Positions 5,262-5,799 of a stretch of DNA of 5,799 nucleotides are shown here, piece by piece. How positions within the stretch are numbered: position 1 is the first letter of the stretch; each line of letters opens with the position of its first letter. A program made the position numbers and the translations under genes. This DNA comes from Candidatus Saccharicenans sp. Its GTDB lineage: Bacteria > Acidobacteriota > Aminicenantia > Aminicenantales > Saccharicenantaceae. The stretch lies in NCBI GenBank assembly GCA_024653405.1, contig JANLGB010000130.1:507-6305 (forward strand), given 5' to 3'. The notes under the pieces were generated by a model. That model did not search any database, was not told where the DNA came from, and saw only the letters and a list, made by a program, of their open reading frames with translations.

Positions 5262-5799
5262 TTAATCCATCTTTATTGGAGGATAGTTCAGCAACAGGGT
5301 AAAACCGGCTTCCTGCAGCAACTTGTTGAGCCCGGCCACATCCTTCTCATAAAATTCATTAACCTGCCGGACAAAGCCTTCCAGCCTGGCCCTGGCCTTT
5401 TCATATTTAACCTGGGCCGGCTGGGTCACTGGCTCATAGCCAGCCGAAGTCAGGCCACTGACAGCACTGTTGACCTGAGACATCAAGCCCGATGACCTAT
5501 CGGCCATTCCCTGCCGCGGCGGGGTGGGGTTGAGGGCATCATTCAGGTCCTTGAGCCTTTTTTCAACTTCATCCAGTTTTTTCATCACTTCCATCATTTT
5601 CTGGTTTCTCTGTCCCCGGGAAAATTCCCTGATGGTCTGCAGGGCCCGCTGGGTCTGCTGTAGCCTCTGGTTCACCTGCTGCAGGGTCCTGGATAGCTTC
5701 TGGGCTTCTTTGGCTTTCTCATAATTAGCTTTCAGCACGGCCAGGTCAACTTTCAGCCTGGGGTCAGGCTTGACTTCGAAATTCTGGCTGACTTCCTGG
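5262..5799 (-). CDS. C-terminal part of a secreted BNR/sortilin-type hydrolase-like protein (truncated by window)
   Basis: The frame enters from the right edge and ends at TAA 5262-5264, giving the last 178 residues of a longer protein. The fragment starts QEVSQNFEVKPDPRLKVD, continues as a long Gln/Arg/Leu-rich helical segment with coiled-coil character (roughly fragment residues 20-95), has a Pro/Gly/Ser-rich break, then a second helical region with NEFYEKDVAGLNKLLQEAG just before the C-terminus. From memory, the F-E-V-x-x-DPR entry, the paired helices and a final DVxxLNxLLxEAG close many large bacterial proteins annotated as WD40/YVTN/BNR-repeat glycosyl hydrolases with a VPS10/sortilin-like propeller. 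The catalytic or propeller part would lie outside the window, so enzyme activity cannot be judged. An internal GTG at 5738 is not the true start, because homologous-looking sequence precedes it. Transcription ends at the terminator 5162-5194. Confidence 0.65.
   Translation of the reverse strand, partial: QEVSQNFEVKPDPRLKVDLAVLKANYEKAKEAQKLSRTLQQVNQRLQQTQRALQTIREFSRGQRNQKMMEVMKKLDEVEKRLKDLNDALNPTPPRQGMADRSSGLMSQVNSAVSGLTSAGYEPVTQPAQVKYEKARARLEGFVRQVNEFYEKDVAGLNKLLQEAGFTLLLNYPPIKMD

Noticed and set aside
1..5799. Defence system, mobile element, CRISPR array or biosynthetic cluster
   Set aside because: No transposase, integrase, nuclease, methylase, toxin, repeat array or biosynthetic enzyme is recognisable; every substantial frame is accounted for by an ordinary family.

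Overview
The window reads as ordinary chromosomal DNA from a Gram-negative bacterium of moderate GC content. The evidence for an outer membrane is a PorT-like beta-barrel protein with a signal peptide. An FtsX/RodZ pair points to a peptidoglycan-building, probably rod-shaped cell. The secreted BNR/sortilin-type hydrolase tail, the PorT-like barrel and the gene mix resemble Acidobacteriota or Aminicenantes-like lineages. That placement is inference from family memory, not a measured assignment.

The left part (1-2699, + strand) is a housekeeping block. It holds ftsX (divisome ABC-transporter membrane subunit, whose GTG start overlaps what looks like the stop of an upstream gene, probably ftsE), a rodZ-like gene (cytoskeletal helix-turn-helix, one membrane helix, DUF4115) behind its own good sigma70-type promoter, and recO (recombinational repair) 50 bases further on. 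rodZ and recO are probably co-transcribed. ftsX may read into them, because the hairpin over its stop has no T-tract.

The right part (2725-5799) is entirely on the - strand and converges on recO. From right to left it holds the C-terminal end of a large secreted BNR-repeat hydrolase-like protein (cut by the window edge) followed by a textbook terminator, a second terminator-like hairpin, a promoter and strong ribosome binding site for a 258-residue outer-membrane beta-barrel protein, a structured 180-base gap, a signal-peptide-bearing calcineurin-type metallophosphoesterase, and an 84-residue TM2-domain membrane protein. Apart from TM2, these products are predicted to act in the envelope or outside the cell.

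I found no CRISPR array, tRNA, rRNA, transposase, integrase, toxin-antitoxin pair or defence system, and nothing that I can defend as a new multi-gene system. The points worth a second look are small. They are a possible very short or leaderless rodZ transcript, a real conflict over the start of the phosphoesterase gene, an altered first metal-binding motif in that enzyme, and two structured intergenic stretches.
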